Part shown: positions 62,138-64,000 of the stretch, in pieces
How the letters are laid out: each line of letters starts with the position of its first letter
Numbering within the stretch: the stretch's first letter is position 1
From: Burkholderia ubonensis
GTDB lineage: Bacteria > Pseudomonadota > Gammaproteobacteria > Burkholderiales > Burkholderiaceae
Direction: 5' to 3'
DNA length: 64,000 nt
Assembly: GCF_902833085.1 (NCBI RefSeq)
Contig: NZ_CADFEB010000003.1
Location: 310,001 to 374,000 of the forward strand
Translations under genes and position numbers: made by a program
The notes under the pieces: generated by a model
What the model saw: the letters and a program-made list of their open reading frames with translations, nothing else
The model's database searches: none
Told to the model about the DNA's origin: nothing

Positions 62138-62806
62138 ATGCATTCAACAGTCGCAGAGCGGCCCGCCGGCGTTTCGCCCGCGACGCCGGAAACGGTGGCC
62201 ACGATCGTCGACGTGTTGCCCGACGGAACGTTCGTCGCGGCATGCAGCGGCGCAAAGCTGCATTGCCGGCGCGCATTCAGTTGCCTTGTCGAACCCCGGC
62301 CCGGCGATCGCGTCGCGATTTCGCGAGCGGACGAGCGAGGCGCGCATCCGACGTACGTGACCGCGATCCTCGAGCGTCCGGACGCGGACGGCGTGCACAT
62401 CGTCGTCGACGGCGATCTCGTGCTGGAGTCGACGCGGGACGTCTGCGTGAAGAGCCGCGACGCGCTCCTGCTGCGAAGCGGCGAGCACGTGTCGATCAAG
62501 ACGGCGCGGCTCGCGATGTCGGCGCAGGAGGCGTCGTTGTCGTCCGAGCGGGCGACGATGACGAGCGCGGAATTCCACGGCAGGGTCGGCAAGGTTCGGC
62601 TGATCGGCAAGATCCTCGAGATGGTGATGGACCGCGTCGTCCAGTCCTGCCGCAGCAGCTTCCGCACGGTGGAATCCGTCGAGCACCTGCGCGCGTCGCA
62701 TGTCGATCATGCGGCGACCGGGACCATGCGGCTGCATGCGAACACCACGTTGATCACGTCCGCGCAGCTTTCGAAGATCGATGCCGGACAGATCCATCTC
62801 GGTTAG
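62138..62806 (+). CDS. DUF3540 protein of the T6SS spike module
   Basis: A 222-residue protein of the DUF3540 type. The N-terminal half is a small beta domain (ATIVDVLPDGTFVAACSGAK, CLVEPRPGDRVAISRADE). The C-terminal part has beta-helix character (LRSGEHVSIKTARLAMSAQE, then RVGKVRLIGKILEMVMDRVV, then SCRSSFRTVESVEHLRASHV). The start at 62138 has GAGGAGAG upstream. Such proteins occur with DUF2169 and DUF4150 genes beside vgrG. Its role, perhaps an adaptor between VgrG and the PAAR-like tip, is inferred. Confidence 0.78.
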   Translation: MHSTVAERPAGVSPATPETVATIVDVLPDGTFVAACSGAKLHCRRAFSCLVEPRPGDRVAISRADERGAHPTYVTAILERPDADGVHIVVDGDLVLESTRDVCVKSRDALLLRSGEHVSIKTARLAMSAQEASLSSERATMTSAEFHGRVGKVRLIGKILEMVMDRVVQSCRSSFRTVESVEHLRASHVDHAATGTMRLHANTTLITSAQLSKIDAGQIHLG

Positions 62807-62818
62807 GAGGATGTATTC

Positions 62819-63202
62819 ATGTTTGTGAATTCGAGTGCGGACGGCAAGAACATGGCGACGAGCGTCAACCTGACGCCGCCGGCGGGCGTGACTGTCGGGT
62901 ATCAGAACGTGGTGCAGCGTGCCGGCGCGGTGCCGAACGTGCCGAACGTGATGGTGGGCGGCGGCCCCGCTCACAATGCCGCGACGGTCACTCCGTCGTC
63001 GAGCGGCGACGCGGGCGGGGCGATGGGCGGTATCGTGTCGGGAACGGTAGAGGGGATGTCCCGCAATCCGCAGGGCTCGGCCAAGGTGATGCTGTCCGGC
63101 AGCCCGGTCACCCGGATGACCGACCCGACGCTGCAGAATACCGGCAATGCCAGCGGCGCGGGCACGTCGCCGAGCCAGAGGAAGGTGCTCGTGCTTTCAT
63201 GA
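62819..63202 (+). CDS. DUF4150 PAAR-like spike-tip protein
   Basis: A 127-residue protein of the DUF4150/PAAR-like type: NVPNVMVGGGPAHNAATVTP, SRNPQGSAKVMLSGSPVTRM, TDPTLQNTGNASGAGTSPSQ. It has no C-terminal toxin extension, so it would be the bare tip of the VgrG spike, and its cargo must be a separate protein. It follows DUF3540 by 12 bp with GGAGG at its start. Confidence 0.8.
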   Translation: MFVNSSADGKNMATSVNLTPPAGVTVGYQNVVQRAGAVPNVPNVMVGGGPAHNAATVTPSSSGDAGGAMGGIVSGTVEGMSRNPQGSAKVMLSGSPVTRMTDPTLQNTGNASGAGTSPSQRKVLVLS

Positions 63203-63564
63203 GCCGGCTTGATAGCCGCATGCGAATTCCCGGCGTGTTTTAGCCAAGGGTTTACTGAAATATCGTTTCCAAATGGTTGATCTCGGCCAGGCCGATTGCC
63301 GTGTTCGAATCGGCTTGCATTCGTTGAGGGATCGCCTATTTTTAATTCCGTCTGCTCTGTCGATAAGACGTCGACCAGAACGATCAGAACAGGTCGAGTG
63401 AATAATTCCGTGGGAAATTCCATGCAATGAAGCTTGCGGCATCGCGGAAGAAAAAACGCACCCTCTGCAGACATTTCTAACGGCTGGTATTCCCTGTCCA
63501 CGCGACTTTTGATTCGGCATTCTTGCCGCCGCGGGATCGGCCATCAGCAACCATTGGAGGCGAT
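63203..63564. other. 362-bp gap after the spike module, no gene supported
   Basis: The GC content falls compared with the genes around it, and both strands lack a frame with normal codon use or a ribosome-binding site. No terminator hairpin with a T-run is evident. It may mark the edge of an exchanged effector cassette. Confidence 0.5.
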
Positions 63565-63798
63565 ATGACGAAGCGAACCGAGCTGCAGGCGGAAGTCGTC
63601 CGTGCGCTCAACGAAAGCAATGCAGTCGACTTCGAAGCGCTGGGAACCATCATTGCCAAGTTCGGCCCTCGAGCGGCCGCCACCGGCGACGCGATCGGGC
63701 TGGTCATCAACTGGCGGCTGATCGATTTCTGCATCCCGCCCGAACCGTATCAACAGCAAATCATCGAGCGCGTAGCCGAGCGGGAAGTGAAAACCTGA
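63565..63798 (+). CDS. small protein of unknown function near the T6SS spike module
   Basis: A 77-residue protein with a clear ribosome-binding site (GGAGG six bases before ATG at 63565). It is helical and slightly hydrophobic (RTELQAEVVRALNESNAVDF, GDAIGLVINWRLIDFCIPPE), has one Cys, no signal peptide and no membrane segment. I recognise no family. The position suggests an effector-associated or immunity protein, but nothing in the sequence shows it. Confidence 0.5.
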   Translation: MTKRTELQAEVVRALNESNAVDFEALGTIIAKFGPRAAATGDAIGLVINWRLIDFCIPPEPYQQQIIERVAEREVKT

Positions 63799-63801
63799 AC
63801 G

Positions 63802-64000
63802 ATGCGAGAGCACGCTCGCTCGCCCGACCTGGTCGGGCGAGTCCTCGATGCCCTGCACATTGCGGCGCGGATGCTTGCGTCGATCGATGACGCACGGCCC
63901 TCGCGCGGCGACGATCCGGGTATGCGTGGTTTTCAGGCAACCTACCGCGACAAGATCGTCGCGGAATCCGCGATGCTCGTTTTATGCGCGAAAGGGGCGG
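63802..64000 (+). CDS. possible 5' part of a further gene, cut by the window edge
   Basis: From ATG at 63802, four bases after the preceding stop, 66 codons are open to the end of the window (MREHARSPDLVGRVLDALHI, then GFQATYRDKIVAESAMLVLC). Codon use is ordinary for this genome. No ribosome-binding site is obvious, but the tight spacing would allow coupling. A strong hairpin lies inside the first codons, which argues some caution. It could be the awaited effector or another small gene. Confidence 0.35.
   Translation, partial: MREHARSPDLVGRVLDALHIAARMLASIDDARPSRGDDPGMRGFQATYRDKIVAESAMLVLCAKGA
63819..63841 (+). terminator. near-perfect palindrome after the 77-residue gene
   Basis: CTCGCCCGACC and GGTCGGGCGAG are perfect 11-base complements around a single T, 20 bp after the stop. 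It would form a very stable hairpin (loop of at least three bases). No T-run follows, and it overlaps the possible coding start at 63802. Confidence 0.4.

Noticed and set aside
1..64000. CRISPR arrays, tRNA or rRNA genes, complete insertion sequences or an integrase
   Set aside because: I looked for regularly spaced repeats, rRNA-like conserved blocks, tRNA folds and transposase signatures and saw none. Gene remnants occur without visible transposon ends.

Overview
The window is high-GC DNA with the gene families and codon use of the genus Burkholderia. Its left end matches the chain-release and starter-acid end of the enacyloxin antibiotic cluster known from Burkholderia ambifaria (and B. 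gladioli), so a B. cepacia-complex strain close to B. ambifaria is the most likely source. This is family recognition by eye, not a database search.

Region 1 (1-8.5 kb) is a biosynthetic tail. On the + strand are an Old Yellow Enzyme-type reductase (5' end outside the window), a carrier protein with a KS-linker remnant, a CaiB-like CoA transferase, a free-standing condensation enzyme with an N-terminal docking domain, and an NAD(P)H:quinone-type oxidoreductase. On the - strand are an AroE-like dehydrogenase, a sugar-phosphate-isomerase-like TIM barrel, a small GIY-YIG-like protein and an AHL-type LuxR regulator. The set fits synthesis of dihydroxycyclohexane carboxylic acid from the shikimate pathway and its use to release the polyketide as an ester.

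Region 2 (8.5-20 kb) is accessory: AT-rich spacer DNA, a vapBC-like module coupled to a DUF4132 gene, a ghost copy of the DUF4132 start, a hipBA-like module, then an exported set (two DUF2957-like lipoproteins, an OmpW-like porin and a tandem pair of PraB-like secreted proteins).

Region 3 (20-29.5 kb, - strand) has two GGDEF-EAL membrane proteins followed by a decaying copper/metal locus: copC, an outer-membrane protein, DUF2946 proteins, a PepSY membrane protein, and remnants of copD and of a TonB-dependent receptor.

Region 4 (29.6-33 kb) is a three-gene, translationally coupled isocyanide-type operon: PvcA/IsnA-like isocyanide synthase, PvcB/IsnB-like Fe(II)/2-oxoglutarate oxygenase and a class A FAD monooxygenase. 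It sits beside an AT-rich upstream region. This is the best candidate for an undescribed small-molecule pathway.

Region 5 (34.6-64 kb) is a complete type VI secretion locus in two divergent arms. The left arm reads clpV-tssB-tssC-hcp-tssJ-tssK-tssL-tssM plus two unknown genes. The right arm reads tagK-like-tssE-tssF-tssG-tssA-vgrG, then a spike-loading module (DUF2169-pentapeptide, pentapeptide, DUF3540, DUF4150/PAAR-like). The cargo effector probably lies at or beyond the right edge. The divergent promoter region carries a 38-bp direct repeat.
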